From NCBI GenBank assembly GCA_034421095.1, contig DAOUKR010000004.1, forward strand, positions 1-64,000: DNA of 64,000 nucleotides, read 5' to 3'. Positions 34,591 to 45,800 of this stretch are shown here, piece after piece. The stretch is from JAGWBG01 sp034421095. Lineage in GTDB: Bacteria; Chloroflexota; Dehalococcoidia; Lucifugimonadales; JAGWBF01. Made by a program: the position numbers and the translations under genes. Positions within the stretch are counted from its first letter, which is position 1, and every line of letters begins with the position of its first letter. The notes under the pieces were generated by a model, which was given only the letters and a program-made list of their open reading frames with translations, was not told where the DNA came from and searched no databases.

Positions 34591-35517
34591 ATGGAAATCA
34601 AAGCTTACGCCAAGATTAATCTGACTCTGGAAGTGTTGGGACGTCGCCCTGACGGCTATCACGAGGTGAGGACGGTTCTTCAAACCATAGACTTGAAGGA
34701 CATCCTTAGCATCACTCCGGCGTCTCATCTAAAGGTGGAGTGCTCAGTGCCCGGACTTGACAATGAGGATAATCTGGTATGGAAGGCTGCGTCTGCCCTT
34801 CGCAGGGCGACCGGATGCAATAACGGGGCGAAAATCCACCTTGAGAAACACATACCTGTCGGCATGGGCCTTGGCGGAGGAAGCACCGATGCAGCCGCCA
34901 CACTCAAGGCTCTAAACAGCCTTTGGGGAATCCAGATGGACGACGCAGGACTTCAGTCTATAGCGGCTTCCCTAGGTTCCGATGTCCCGTTTTTCTTGAG
35001 GGGCGGCACGGCCCTAGGCGAAGGGCGCGGCGAGCTAATGACTGAGCTACACCCCTTGCCGCAACTCTGGATCGTGTTGTGCTGTGCTCCGTCACGGTCC
35101 TCGTCCGGAAGCGGGCCATTCCCACCGAAGACGGCCCGTCTCTATTCAATGGTCACCCCTGAGCATTACACCAACGGTACTCATACCAGTGGTATGGTAG
35201 ATTTCATTGAAAGCTACTGGAATCCTACCGTTGGCACGGGAGAAGCTGAACCCTTGCCATCCCTGTTTAACGTGTTTGAAAGCTTGGCCCACTCGGCTTT
35301 TGGTGAGTTGGAAGCTGCCAGGCAAGCACTGGTAGAAGCCGGAGCACGGAATACCTATTTGTCAGGTGCAGGCCCGGCCCTTTTCACCTTTGTATCCGAC
35401 AAAGACGAGGGGGAAGAGATTGTCAAACCATTGAAAGAGTCCGGTCTGGACGCGTACTGTACAAGTACCGTAGGGCCGGACATTCCCCGGACGTGGAGCA
35501 TGACTGATGAAGGCTAA
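34591..35517 (+). CDS. ispE: 4-diphosphocytidyl-2-C-methyl-D-erythritol kinase
   Basis: 308 residues from ATG 34591 (MEIKAYAKINLTLEVLGRRPDGYHEV). GHMP kinase: the N-terminal substrate motif, the glycine-rich ATP loop PVGMGLGGGSTDAAATLKAL (~residues 88-107), and the C-terminal 'YLSGAGPALFTFVSD' motif 3. Phosphorylates CDP-methylerythritol in the MEP isoprenoid pathway. A longer in-frame start overlapping rsmA is unlikely, because the family begins at this Met. Part of the rsmA-ispE-lgt run. Confidence 0.95.
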   Translation: MEIKAYAKINLTLEVLGRRPDGYHEVRTVLQTIDLKDILSITPASHLKVECSVPGLDNEDNLVWKAASALRRATGCNNGAKIHLEKHIPVGMGLGGGSTDAAATLKALNSLWGIQMDDAGLQSIAASLGSDVPFFLRGGTALGEGRGELMTELHPLPQLWIVLCCAPSRSSSGSGPFPPKTARLYSMVTPEHYTNGTHTSGMVDFIESYWNPTVGTGEAEPLPSLFNVFESLAHSAFGELEAARQALVEAGARNTYLSGAGPALFTFVSDKDEGEEIVKPLKESGLDAYCTSTVGPDIPRTWSMTDEG

Positions 35518-35538
35518 ATCAAGAGAGGACTTACAAGT

Positions 35539-36444
35539 ATGAGCATACCCTTGTTGAGCATACGGATTGGCATGGACCCTGTCTTGCTGGAGGTGGGCAA
35601 CTTTACGCTTACCTGGCATGGCTTTCTGACCTTTGTCGCCGTGGCCTTTGCCGTATTTCTTGTAGGCAGGTGGGCCAAGAAAGACGGGATGAACACGGAT
35701 GCGGTCTACTCAGTGGCCGTTTGGTGTATCATCGGGGGCATCGTCGGGACCAGGTTGCTGCACGTAATTGACTTCTGGAGTTTCTATCAGGACAACCCTT
35801 CCCGGATAATTCAAGTCTGGGAGGGAGGCATCACCATATACGGTGCAATCCTTGGGGGCTTTCTGGGTGGCGCAGGGTACATGCTGGTCAGAAATCACCA
35901 ACGGTTCCTGAATCTGTGGAACAACTATATAAGGCTCGGCAAGATGGAAAAGGCTCCCTTGCCCACCATAGGACGGCTGGCGGACCTCACCACTCCCGCA
36001 CTTCTTATAGCCATGATTATAGGGAGGGTGGGAGACATCATTAACGGCGAACACGTCGCCAAACTTACCACTCTCCCCTGGGGGTTCATTTATTCTCACC
36101 CAGAGAGCGCAAGCAATTTCCAGCACGGTTCCGCGCCAAGTCACCCTGCTGTGGTATATGAGATGATTCTTGATGCAGCCATACTGTTGGCGCTGTGGCC
36201 GCTTCGGGACCGGCTGAGACCCCCGGGAATGCTGTTTGCCATGTACCTGGCGGCCTATTCCATAGGAAAATTCTTCATTAGCTTCCTGCGCTTGGACAAT
36301 GTATGGGCATTGGGTCTCAGGGAAGCTCAGTTTGTGGCTATTGTGGTGTTGGCTATAACTGTACCGTTGTTAATCGCAAAGGCCCAGTTTGTTAGACCGG
36401 GCCGAGCGGCCCGAACCCGGAGCACCAGCGCTAGTAGCGAATGA
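35539..36444 (+). CDS. lgt: Prolipoprotein diacylglyceryl transferase
   Basis: 301 residues, seven hydrophobic segments. Signature: 'FTLTWHGFLTFVAVAFAVFL', 'GGIVGTRLLHVI', 'GGITIYGAILGGFLGG', 'AMIIGRVGDIINGEHVA' (the usual GRxGNFxNGE with Asp for Asn) and 'HPAVVYEMILDAAI'. It transfers diacylglycerol from phosphatidylglycerol to the lipobox Cys of prolipoproteins, so it serves the several lipoproteins in this window. 21 bp after ispE. Confidence 0.93.
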   Translation: MSIPLLSIRIGMDPVLLEVGNFTLTWHGFLTFVAVAFAVFLVGRWAKKDGMNTDAVYSVAVWCIIGGIVGTRLLHVIDFWSFYQDNPSRIIQVWEGGITIYGAILGGFLGGAGYMLVRNHQRFLNLWNNYIRLGKMEKAPLPTIGRLADLTTPALLIAMIIGRVGDIINGEHVAKLTTLPWGFIYSHPESASNFQHGSAPSHPAVVYEMILDAAILLALWPLRDRLRPPGMLFAMYLAAYSIGKFFISFLRLDNVWALGLREAQFVAIVVLAITVPLLIAKAQFVRPGRAARTRSTSASSE

Positions 36445-36454
36445 TTTGCTCTTA

Positions 36455-37504
36455 TCACCTGAACAGCGGCATCACCTTCTCGCTGAGCAGCTTCCAGGAG
36501 GTATGCACTTTCTCCTGCGAGACCAGACCTCGGTGAGTGAGCATGAAGTTTCTGACACCTGCATCCCTCAGTAAAGCCACCTGCTCAGCCACCCGCTTGG
36601 GTGAACCAACCAGAGCTTCGTTGGCGCTGGGGTCGGGTGTGGCTTTATAAGCTGAGCGAGGAAGGAGAGGACTGGGAGCAGGAGCCGGCTGGTCCTTGGG
36701 ATTCCACTGCTCTCGCATACTTCTAAGGTGGTCACTGGCACGCATAGAGGGAGGCAAGAATTCTTCCAGGGCTTGGTCATCGCTCTCGGCAATATAACAC
36801 TCTCGCCAGACCCATGAGTTGTCTAAAGCCCGTTCCACCTCAAGCTCGCTGAAGCCATTGGAAAGCATGGTGTCCCGGTACAGGCTAATGGACCGGCCCA
36901 CCGATTCCGTGGAGTTCCCACGAAGCAGTGGGGGCCTGCCTATGCTGGCCATAGCCTTTATAGACTCGTCGTTGATGCAGGCTCGTGCAAGGGGAGGATG
37001 GGGTTGCTGGTATGGGCGAGGCCGGGCAGAGGGAAAGGACGCCTTCCAGAATTTGCCCTCGTAATGCACGTTCTCTTCTGTCCATGCCTTAATCAGCAGT
37101 TCTTCCGCCTCGTCCAGGCGCTCGTGCCCCTCGGCCATCGTGGTGCCAAAACCGATGTACTCGTAGGCCCCATAGTTGGAACCTCTTCCCGTACCCACTA
37201 CCAGACGCCCACGACTCAAGTTGTCCACCAGAGCAGTCTGAACGGCAAGACGCACCGGGTTATGCAGCGCCATTTCCACTATCCCAAGTCCTATCAGCAC
37301 TCGACTTGTCCTGGCCGCCACCGCGCTCGCAAAGACCAGAGGGTCCGCGTATGCGACTTCCCCGGCGAAATGATGCTCGGCCAGCCATATAGCATCCATG
37401 CCCAACTCCTCCACTAGCGTGGCCTCGTTCAGGCAGTCCTCAATGGCCTGGAAGTCCTCGGATGGGTCGAAGCTCGTGGGGTAGAAGAAACTACCGAAGC
37501 GCAT
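36455..37504 (-). CDS. LLM-class flavin-dependent oxidoreductase, paralogue 1
   Basis: 349 residues, start fixed by AAGGAGAG upstream. Bacterial-luciferase-like barrel: 'MRFGSFFYPTSFDPSEDFQAI', 'LVEELGMDAIWLAEHHF', 'RTSRVLIGLGIVEMALHNPVRLAVQTALVDNLSRGRLVVGTGRGSN', and the late 'VGSPKRVAEQVALLRDAGVRNFMLTHRGLVS'. The 'AEHHF' and 'GRGSN' motifs are those of alkanal/alkane monooxygenase-like members that use FMNH2. Convergent with lgt. Closely related to the gene at 37667, with a palindromic repeat between them. Confidence 0.9.
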   Translation of the reverse strand: MRFGSFFYPTSFDPSEDFQAIEDCLNEATLVEELGMDAIWLAEHHFAGEVAYADPLVFASAVAARTSRVLIGLGIVEMALHNPVRLAVQTALVDNLSRGRLVVGTGRGSNYGAYEYIGFGTTMAEGHERLDEAEELLIKAWTEENVHYEGKFWKASFPSARPRPYQQPHPPLARACINDESIKAMASIGRPPLLRGNSTESVGRSISLYRDTMLSNGFSELEVERALDNSWVWRECYIAESDDQALEEFLPPSMRASDHLRSMREQWNPKDQPAPAPSPLLPRSAYKATPDPSANEALVGSPKRVAEQVALLRDAGVRNFMLTHRGLVSQEKVHTSWKLLSEKVMPLFR

Positions 37505-37559
37505 ATTTCTCTCCTTCTAAGGAAACTCTGAATGAGTCGGAAACGGCGACCCGTCAATC

Positions 37560-37638
37560 TGTCATACTGGCGAAAGTCCGTATCCAGACTCTCCATCCGC
37601 CTACGGCGGACTGGATTCCGGCCTGCGACGGAATGACG
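37560..37638. repeat. Imperfect palindromic intergenic repeat
   Basis: Arms TGTCATACTGGCGAAAGTCC then GTATCCAG, and CTGGATTCCGGCCTGCGACG then GAATGACG, are imperfect inverted repeats around a GGCGGA core. The outer 'GTCATnC...GnATGACG' and inner 'ATCCAG/CTGGAT' pairs match a very common class of bacterial short interspersed palindromes. Confidence 0.7.
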
Positions 37639-37666
37639 TTTTTCGGGGTTTTTCCAAAGTCTTGCT

Positions 37667-38719
37667 CTACTTGAACAGGGGCGCCACCTTCTGGCTCAGG
37701 AGGCGCATGGAGGAGGCAGACTGCTCTCGCGACACCAGGCCCCGATGAGTCAGCATAAGGTTCCTGGCCCCCACTTCACGCAACTGGGCTACCTGTTCTG
37801 CTACCCGCCTGGGCGAGCCTACCAACGCCTCTCCCACACTGGGGTTGGGAGTGGGTTGATAAGCTGATATGGGAAGCGGTGGTGGCTGCTTGGGTACGGC
37901 GATGTCCTTTGGGTTCCAGCGTTCCCGATAGTCGGAGATAGTTTCATAGGCGCGCTGGTACGCAGGTATGAACTCTTCGAGGGCCTGCTCATCGGTCTCC
38001 GCCACATAGCATTCCCGCCAGACCCACGACTGGTCCAGGGCATTATCCACCTCGCCCTCGTCGAATCCCGAGGACAGCATGGTGTCACGATACAATCGAA
38101 TTGACTGGCCCAAATGCTCAGTTGAACGCCCCCGCAGGAGCGGTATCCTGCCTATTTGTGCCATGGCAATTATGGATTCATCGGTGATGCCTGAGCGTGC
38201 AAGGGTGGGATAAGGTTTTTGATATGGCCGAGGGCGCAGTGACGGAAAGGTTACGTTCCAATACTTACCCTGATATTTCAGATTATCCGTGGTCCATGCC
38301 TTTATCATCAGGTCCTCGCCCTCTACGAGGAGCTCCGGGCCTTCGGTCACACTGCTGCTCCCAAATCCCAGGTACTCAAAGGAGTTGAAGTTGGAGCCCC
38401 GTCCCAGTCCCACCACCAGACGGCCGCGGCTGAGGTTATCGAGCAGAGCAGTCTGGATTGCAAGCCGTATGGGGTTATGTAAAGCTATCTCCAGAATCCC
38501 AAATCCCAGCAGCACTCGCTTGGTCTTGACCGCCACAGCGCTCGCAAAGACCAAAGGGTCTCCATACACACATTCACCCGTGAAGTGATGCTCCGCCAGC
38601 CATATAGCGTCCAGGCCCAGTTCCTCTGCCAATTCGGCTTCGTATAGGCAATCATCAATAGCCTGTACGTCCTGGGAGTCATCGAATTTCATCGGATAAA
38701 AGAAGTGTCCAAAGCGCAT
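37667..38719 (-). CDS. LLM-class flavin-dependent oxidoreductase, paralogue 2
   Basis: 350 residues from MRFGHFFYPMKFDDSQDVQAI, preceded by GGAGGTG. Shares with paralogue 1 the whole layout: 'ELGLDAIWLAEHHFTGE', 'LGFGILEIALHNPIRLAIQTALLDNLSRGRLVVGLGRGSNF', 'RGRSTEHLGQSIRLYRDTMLSSGF' and 'VGSPRRVAEQVAQLREVGARNLMLTHRGLVSREQ'. The two are tandem duplicates that have diverged mainly between residues ~110 and 190. Substrate unknown. Confidence 0.9.
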   Translation of the reverse strand: MRFGHFFYPMKFDDSQDVQAIDDCLYEAELAEELGLDAIWLAEHHFTGECVYGDPLVFASAVAVKTKRVLLGFGILEIALHNPIRLAIQTALLDNLSRGRLVVGLGRGSNFNSFEYLGFGSSSVTEGPELLVEGEDLMIKAWTTDNLKYQGKYWNVTFPSLRPRPYQKPYPTLARSGITDESIIAMAQIGRIPLLRGRSTEHLGQSIRLYRDTMLSSGFDEGEVDNALDQSWVWRECYVAETDEQALEEFIPAYQRAYETISDYRERWNPKDIAVPKQPPPLPISAYQPTPNPSVGEALVGSPRRVAEQVAQLREVGARNLMLTHRGLVSREQSASSMRLLSQKVAPLFK

Positions 38720-38948
38720 GTCACCTCCACAAGCCCCGGATGCTGGTCTATCCCTTACTCTACTCCTGACAAACACCTATGACAAGATAGTCGGGACGGT
38801 GGTGTATAATTTTGAAAAGAAATGTGCTATGCAAGGTCAGCTGGAAATAGCTCAAAGCGATGACCCCCAAGAACGACCTGCACCGGGGGAAGCACCCTGG
38901 GCACCCTTGTCATCAAGCAGGGACCCTTGAAGGAATAATACTACGCTT

Positions 38949-39335
38949 TTACCACAGGCGGCGAACACCGTACCTGTCGAAGAGGGGTTCGTTCGATATG
39001 AAAACGAGGTTACGCGACAACGCCTGGGCAATGAGCATCCGGTCGAATGGGTCGCGGAGCCGTCCCGGAAGCGCCCCCGCGCGTGCGGCATCATCCACGG
39101 TTATGGGTAGCTCTTCGAAGCCTTGGTTGGCTATTGCACCGGTAATGTCGAGGGCTAGGGCTTCCGCTTCCGGCAACTTACCGAGCCGGTGCTTGGTGGC
39201 AATCTCCCAGGCCGACGCGGCGCTGATGAGGACGTCGTTGTCGTCGTCCGCTATTGCCCGCCGAGCGGATGGCAGTAACTGCTCGCTTCCGCCAAACCAC
39301 CAGATGAACGCATGGGTATCCAGAAGAAGCTGCAT
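38949..39335 (-). CDS. vapC: VapC-family PIN-domain toxin
   Basis: 128 residues. Acidic PIN residues are visible: LLLDTHAFIWWFGG (Asp ~6), AASAWEIATKHRLGKL (Glu), RDPFDRMLIAQAL (Asp), and 'VFISNEPLFDRYGVRRLW' with the usual terminal D/E replaced by Asn-Glu. Belongs to the 'LLDTHAFIWW' VapC group normally paired with Phd/YefM antitoxins, as here. Predicted Mg-dependent RNase. Downstream of its antitoxin by 3 bp. Confidence 0.9.
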   Translation of the reverse strand: MQLLLDTHAFIWWFGGSEQLLPSARRAIADDDNDVLISAASAWEIATKHRLGKLPEAEALALDITGAIANQGFEELPITVDDAARAGALPGRLRDPFDRMLIAQALSRNLVFISNEPLFDRYGVRRLW

Positions 39336-39338
39336 CCG

Positions 39339-39575
39339 CTATGCGTTCCCCTCCCAAGCTGCCAACTCCTCTTCCGGCAGCGGCTCAAAAAAGCGGTCAT
39401 CTATTTTTATCAGGCCCTTCATAGAGCCGAACTGTCGCTTGACTCGCTTTCGGACCGGCACAAGTCGGGCGATGGGTTTGCCGTTGCGGGCAATAACAAC
39501 CTCCTCGCCCGCCTCGGCCTGCTTCAGCAGTCGGGACAGGTTGGTCTTAGCTTCATGCACGTTCACAGTTGCCAT
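39339..39575 (-). CDS. Phd/YefM-family antitoxin
   Basis: 78 residues. N-terminal Phd fold: MATVNVHEAKTNLSRLLKQA then GEEVVIARNGKPIARLVPV, and a C-terminal acidic tail (FFEPLPEEELAAWEG) that neutralises the PIN toxin. The order antitoxin-toxin with a 3-bp gap is the usual one. It probably binds the TTAGCTAA sites upstream for autoregulation. Confidence 0.92.
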   Translation of the reverse strand: MATVNVHEAKTNLSRLLKQAEAGEEVVIARNGKPIARLVPVRKRVKRQFGSMKGLIKIDDRFFEPLPEEELAAWEGNA

Positions 39576-39597
39576 GGGCTATTCCTCGTTGGACAAT

Positions 39598-39617
39598 TTA
39601 GCTAAATACTTAGCTAA
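39598..39617 (-). promoter_or_regulatory. Two TTAGCTAA palindromes, putative toxin-antitoxin operator
   Basis: Identical 8-bp palindromes at 39598-39605 and 39610-39617, 12 bp apart centre to centre, just upstream of the antitoxin ATG and next to an AT-rich promoter-like stretch (TATAAT on the plus strand at 39620). Typical placement for Phd/YefM binding. Confidence 0.6.
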
Positions 39618-39897
39618 TAATATAATCCGTCGGAGGCTATGTCAATGGGAGCAGTGCTATGGTATTCTTAATGTGTTTCGGTAATATCGGGCAGGGTGAA
39701 CACAGAACCTGCCTCGGTTCTTGATTTCTTACAGTCCAGACTGTAGGCGCATACTGTATTCGTATCATACCTCAGGGGATTACCAACCCGGGGCAGGTAT
39801 CCAGAATACGGATGGTGAATACTTTGCCAACGTTGTGCAGCCTGCTGAAATCCGCTTCCATTTTCGTCCCCTCCCTCGCCCTCCGCGAGGGCAGGTT

Positions 39898-42800
39898 GTG
39901 AATGCCGCCCGGCACGCCGTCCCACTGTTTCTGCTGACGGCACCAATCTTAGTGGCTTTCGCCTTTACAGATGGCACCACAGTCCAAGCGCAGATGCCCG
40001 ATTCTACCCAGAATTCCGGCCCAACTCCACAGAACGTGTCATCCGACTGGTCTCTGATACCATCGGACCTTAACGTTGGAGACAGTTTTCGCTTTTTGTT
40101 CGTCACATCCGGAACCCGAGACGCCGAATCTTCAGACATCAACGACTACAATCTCTTTGTGCAGAATGCCGCCAATGGCGACGGCGTGGACGATACCATC
40201 AAGAGTTTCCACGGCGAGTTCCGGGCCGTGGCCTCTACTCCCAGCGTCGACGCCCGGGACAACACGGCCACCACGGGGGACGGGGTAGCCATCTACTGGC
40301 TGAACGGCAGGAAGCTGGCCAACTCTTACAGCAGCGATGACCAAGTAACAGGCGGGTTCTGGAGCGGGAACTGGCTCGTATTCCCGCCACCGCGTGCTGA
40401 GTTTGAGGTGGGGAAAAACGAAAAGGGGGAGGATTATACTCCCAGCCCGAATGAAGTTTGGACCGGCACAGGACGTACAGGAGAAGCTGCCGAGGACAAT
40501 AGAGAGCTCGGTGGAGAAGGTTCCCAGTCAGTTCTAGGTCGAGTCCATGTCGCCAACGCTATCTCAAATAGTAACGAGGCAAAGGCAACTACCCGTTCTC
40601 TCTTTGGCCTGTCGCCGGTGCTTACCATCGTAGCTGCGCAGCCGGTCCTCGGCGCACCCTCCAAGCTCAGGGCGGTACCAGGCGATAAGACTGTTGCCCT
40701 TTCCTGGACAGCGCCGGAAGGCAACGGCGTCCAGTCGTACCAAATCCACTTTGGAACCACCTCGGACAACCTGAATCTCCAACGGAATGTGGATAGCGCC
40801 GGAACCTCCTACCAACTTGTACCGGCGTCGAGCGATTTCGACAACGCCGACATTCTATACATACGGGTCCGGGCCGTAGGCTCAAATAACAGACCAGGGG
40901 CCTGGTCGGATGTCATCAAGACCACACCCAACCCCACCACCGCTCAAGACGCCCCCGGCAAGCCGGCCACACCCACTCTGGCCGCTTCGCTCAACAGTCT
41001 GACGGTCACGTGGACCGCACCCTCAGACGATGGTGGCAACACCATTATCGAGTACGACCTGCGCTACAAGCAGAGTGCCGCCACCGTTTGGACCCAAGTA
41101 GACCCGGCCTGGGAATTCCCCGAAGGCAGCCTGGAATACACGATAGATAGTCTGAGCGGCGGTGTCTCCCAAGAGGTACAGGTGCGTGCAGTAACCAGTG
41201 CCACGCCCAACGGCAACTCGGGAGAAGGCTCCTGGTCGGATTCCGCGACAGCCACCCCCATAGCCGACTACGATAGCGACGATGACGGTCTGATTGAGGT
41301 GAACACCCTGGCCCAACTTAACGCTATCCGATGGGACCTGGACGGGAACGGCTCCGTTGCCAGCGGCGACCAGAGCAACTATAGCGCTGCCTTCTCCAAC
41401 GCCGCAGCGGGCATGGGTTGCGATTTTGACCACGACAAGGACATTAATACCGCAAACCGGTGCATTGGATACGAGCTGATAGCAGACCTGGATTTCGACG
41501 AGAACGGCGACGGCACCCGGAACGACACCTACAATACAGGTAGCGGCTGGCAGCCTATCGGAAGCCCGTTCAATGCCACCTTCGATGGCGCTGGACACAC
41601 CATCAGCGACCTATTCATCAATAGAGGCTCCACCAATCAAGTCGGTCTGTTTGGCGAGCTTGGCTCTTCGGGCAGAGTGAGCAGCGTCGGACTGGAAAGC
41701 GTGAACGTGACCGGACAGGACGAGACCGGTGCGTTGGCGGGCAAGAATGGAGGTGGCATCACCACCTGCTACGCTACCGGCACAGTGACTGGCCGCCGCA
41801 TAGTCGGCGGGCTGGTCGGCGAGAACCTGGCCGCCATCATAGCAAGCTACACCGACGTCACCGTCTCCGGCGCCGGCACTAACCCCAGGTGGTTCGGTGG
41901 GTTGGCCGGACGGGATGGAGGCGGTATTCGTGCCAGCTACGCCACCGGCAACGTCTCCGGCGGCGTCTCCAGCACGGACGTCGGGGGACTGATAGGTCAT
42001 ATCCTCGGCAGCGGCTCCATCACCGCCAGCTACTCCACGGGCAGTGTCTCCGGAGGTAGTTCAGTCGGTGGGCTGGTCGGGTCATGGGCCGACCCCCACC
42101 TTGACTCCCCCGAGACCTACTGGGACACCCAGACCTCGGGTCACAGCGGTTCGTCGAGGGCCGGCACCGGCAAGACCACTGCCCAGCTGCGCTCCCCCAC
42201 CGGATACACCGGCATTTACGCCAACTGGAACCTGAACATCGTAGGCGACAGTGCCACCGACGACCCGTGGGACTTCGGCTCGGGCTACAACTACCCCGCC
42301 CTCAGCGTGGACTTCGACGGTGACGGCACAGCATCCTGGCAAGAGTTCGGGTTCCAGCGGGAACCCGCACCGGTAAGCAGCCTTACGGTTACGCCGAGCG
42401 GCCAGAGTTTGCAAATCACTTGGGCCGCGCCCACAGACACCGGCAGCGCCGATTCGGTAGTATCCCATTATCGGGTCAGTTCAGATGGAGGCTCCAATTG
42501 GTCCAAGTGGACAGACATCACCGGAACCAGCCACACCATCAGTATCTCCACCGGCGATTCTTACGCCTTCCAGGTTCGGACCGACAACGGCGCGGCCCAC
42601 TCGCCCAGCGACATTGCCAGCATCGGCCCACCTAGCGCACCAGGCAGTCTGCAGCTTGCTCCCGGCGAGACTCGGATTGACGCGTCATGGATCTCGCCTA
42701 CCAAGAACGGTGGCTCCCCCATCACCGGCTACTCAGTCCAGTACCGCCAGGGCACGTCCGGCGACTGGACCGACTCGGGACACACCGGTACGGGCACCAC

Positions 42801-45800
42801 CGCAACAATTACCGGCCTTACTCACAGCCAGTCCTACCAGGTGCAGGTGGCGTCCATAAACCTTATGGGCACCGGAATCTACACCACCCCCAAGTCGGTC
42901 TCGACTACAGAGATGAACCGGCCACCCGCGTTCATCGGCACAACTACGACCTTCAGCGTAACAGAGAATACCACGGCAGTAGGCACCATCACGGCAACCG
43001 ATCCTGACGGCAGCGACAATGTAACTGACTACACACCGAGCGGCACTGACGCAAACCTGCTCTCCATCACGGACGGTGGCGTCCTAGCTTTCGACAACTC
43101 GCCGGACTTCGAAAACCCACAATGCGGCACAAGCAACAACTCCAACACGTGTACGCTAACGATTACAGCTTCCAGTGGCACCGGCGACCGCGTGATGACG
43201 GCAACCCGCGACCTCACCATCACCGTAACCGACGTGAACGAGCCTCCTGCCGTGCCCATGCTCTCGGCCCAGACCGCGACGGAGGACACAGCATTCAGTT
43301 ACCAGTTACCGGAGTTCACTGACCCGGAAGGCGGCGCGGTAACCTACGTGGCAACACAAGACGATGACACCACTCTCCCGGCCTGGCTCAACTTCAACGT
43401 TAATACCCGCACCTTCAGTGGCACCCCTCGAGAAGAGGACACCCCAGCTACTCTGAGTATCAAGGTCACCGTTACGGACGACGGTATGGCGCCGGCCTCC
43501 TCATCCGCAACATTTACTATGACAGTTACGCCGGTGAACGACCCACCAGCGGCGACCAATGATGCCCTAACGGTGGCAGAGGGCGGCACCCTAAATGTCC
43601 CGGCTTCATCTCTCCTGTCCAACGACACCGACCCGGAAGGTGCGACTCTCAGTATCATCTCCATAGGTGACGCAAACAACGGCACGGTCTCCTTGTCCCA
43701 GGATGGAACCACAATCGTCTACGTCCACGACGGCTCCGAGACAACTTCGGACAGCTTTACTTACACCGTGAGCGATGGCTCGGCCACAGACACCGGAACA
43801 GTTGAAGTCACGATTACGCCGGTGAACGACCCACCGGTAGCGACGAATGATGCCGTAACGGTGGCAGAGGGCGGCACCCTAAATGTCCCGGCTTCATCTC
43901 TCCTGTCCAACGACACCGACCCGGAAGGTGCAACTCTCAGTATCATCTCCATAGGTGACGCAAGCAATGGTACGGTCTCCTTGTCCCAGGATGGAACCAC
44001 AATCCTCTACGTCCACGACGGCTCCGAGACAACTTCGGACAGCTTCACTTACACCGTGAGCGACGGCTCAGCCACGGACACCGGAACAGTTGAAGTCACG
44101 ATTACGCCGGTGAACGACCCACCGGTAGCGACGAATGACGCCGTAACGGTGGCAGAGGGCGGCACCCTAAATGTCCCGGCTTCATCTCTCCTGTCCAACG
44201 ACACCGACCCGGAAGGTGCGACTCTCAGTATCATCTCCATAGGTAACGCAGACAGTGGCACGCTCTCCTTGTCCCAGGATGGAACCACAATCGTCTACGT
44301 CCACGACGGCTCCGAGACAACTTCGGACAGCTTTACTTACACCGTGAGCGATGGCTCGGCCACGGACACCGGAACAGTTGAAGTCACGATTACGCCGGTG
44401 AACGACCCGCCAGTGGCCAACGCAGGATCTGCTCAGAAGGTCAACGAGGGAGCGAAGGTCACCCTAGACGGCTCCAGCAGTGCCGACCCAGAAGGCCAAG
44501 GGCTGACCTACGCCTGGACACAGATCGGCGGCACTGGGGTCACTTTGAGCGGCGGGAATACCGCCTCACCGACCTTCACAGCACCGGACCAGTTGAACGC
44601 CGACGTGACACTGGTGTTCTCTCTGGAGGTGACCGACGCTTTAGACGCCTCATCGTCCGACACGGTGCAAGTAACCGTCATTGCCGCTCCGCCGACGGTC
44701 CCCACCATATCCATCAGAGCGGCTAAGGCCTCAATCGCCGAGGGAGAGCTTGCCAAGTTCATCATCACGGCCAGCCCCGCTCCAGCTACACATACCGACG
44801 TGATGGTCGGCATCTCCAGCGACAAGATCCTTGGGATTACCGACAGCGTCAGCCTAGTAACCATCCCAGCCAATCTATTATCTGCAGTCCTTGCTCTGCC
44901 AGTTAATAACTACAACCTGCGCGGTCCCAATGGCCAGATTACCGCAATCGTACAGAACGGGACAGGATACAACCGAGGCACACCGGATAGCGCTACGGTC
45001 ACTGTCCGGGATAATGACGCAAACCCACCCCGGACTGACGACGACGGCCCTACCGACCGTGCGCCCAGCTTCGTCTGGCGGCCGGTGAGCGATCAGTCCT
45101 ACACTGTGGGAGAAAGCGTGGGCACAGTACGGCTGCCCCGGGCCATCAGCAGCAAAGGGAGTCCTGTTTACAGCCTGTCGCCCCCCCTACCCGACGGTCT
45201 GAGTTTCAACGCCATGGCCCACACTATCACCGGTACGCCAGCGGAGGCGCTGTCCCGCATGCTCTTTACTTATACTGCCACCGACTCTGACGGCAACAGT
45301 GACACTCTACGCTTCTACGTTACTGTGGACGCAGCACCGGCTCCTCCCCCCGCTCCCATCGTGGACGTGGTTGAAGGCGAAGGTGAGATTACGCTGATTG
45401 CCAGGCGAGCCGGTCAGGTCGCCATCAGGGCAACAGTGGGCAACACGATCATAAACGCAGTGGTGAACGTGGATGACGAGTGCGTCGGGACTCGGCTCAC
45501 TCTTGGAGACGGTCCGGTATTGGAGGACCTGTCCCATCTTGATTTCTGCGTCGCCGTCAACGACGACATGCTACAATCGCCTCCGCCAAATGGCTTCCGC
45601 ATCTCGAGCAGCCAGAGTATGGTGAACATCACCATGCGAGACGGGCAGGGCAATGAAATCACCAGGCTAACCAGCCCGGCTCGGGTGTGCTTGCCAGTGA
45701 GCGATGCGCTACTGGCCGAGGCAGCAGGCCAGGAACTGGCTCTGCTTCACTACGAGCAAGACGAAGGCTGGAGAACACTGCCCAACTCCAGAACCACGAC

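Noticed and set aside
39721..39897. Upstream extension of the giant surface protein
   Set aside because: The extra residues precede the signal peptide and have no good start; GTG 39898 places the hydrophobic export signal at the N-terminus.
43344..44288. Minus-strand open frames of 79-122 codons repeated three times
   Set aside because: They are antisense shadows of the tandem repeats in the giant surface protein; no ribosome-binding sites or recognisable products.
43528..44391. CRISPR-like or satellite array
   Set aside because: The 288-bp periodicity is in frame, encodes 96-residue cadherin-like domains and has no spacers.
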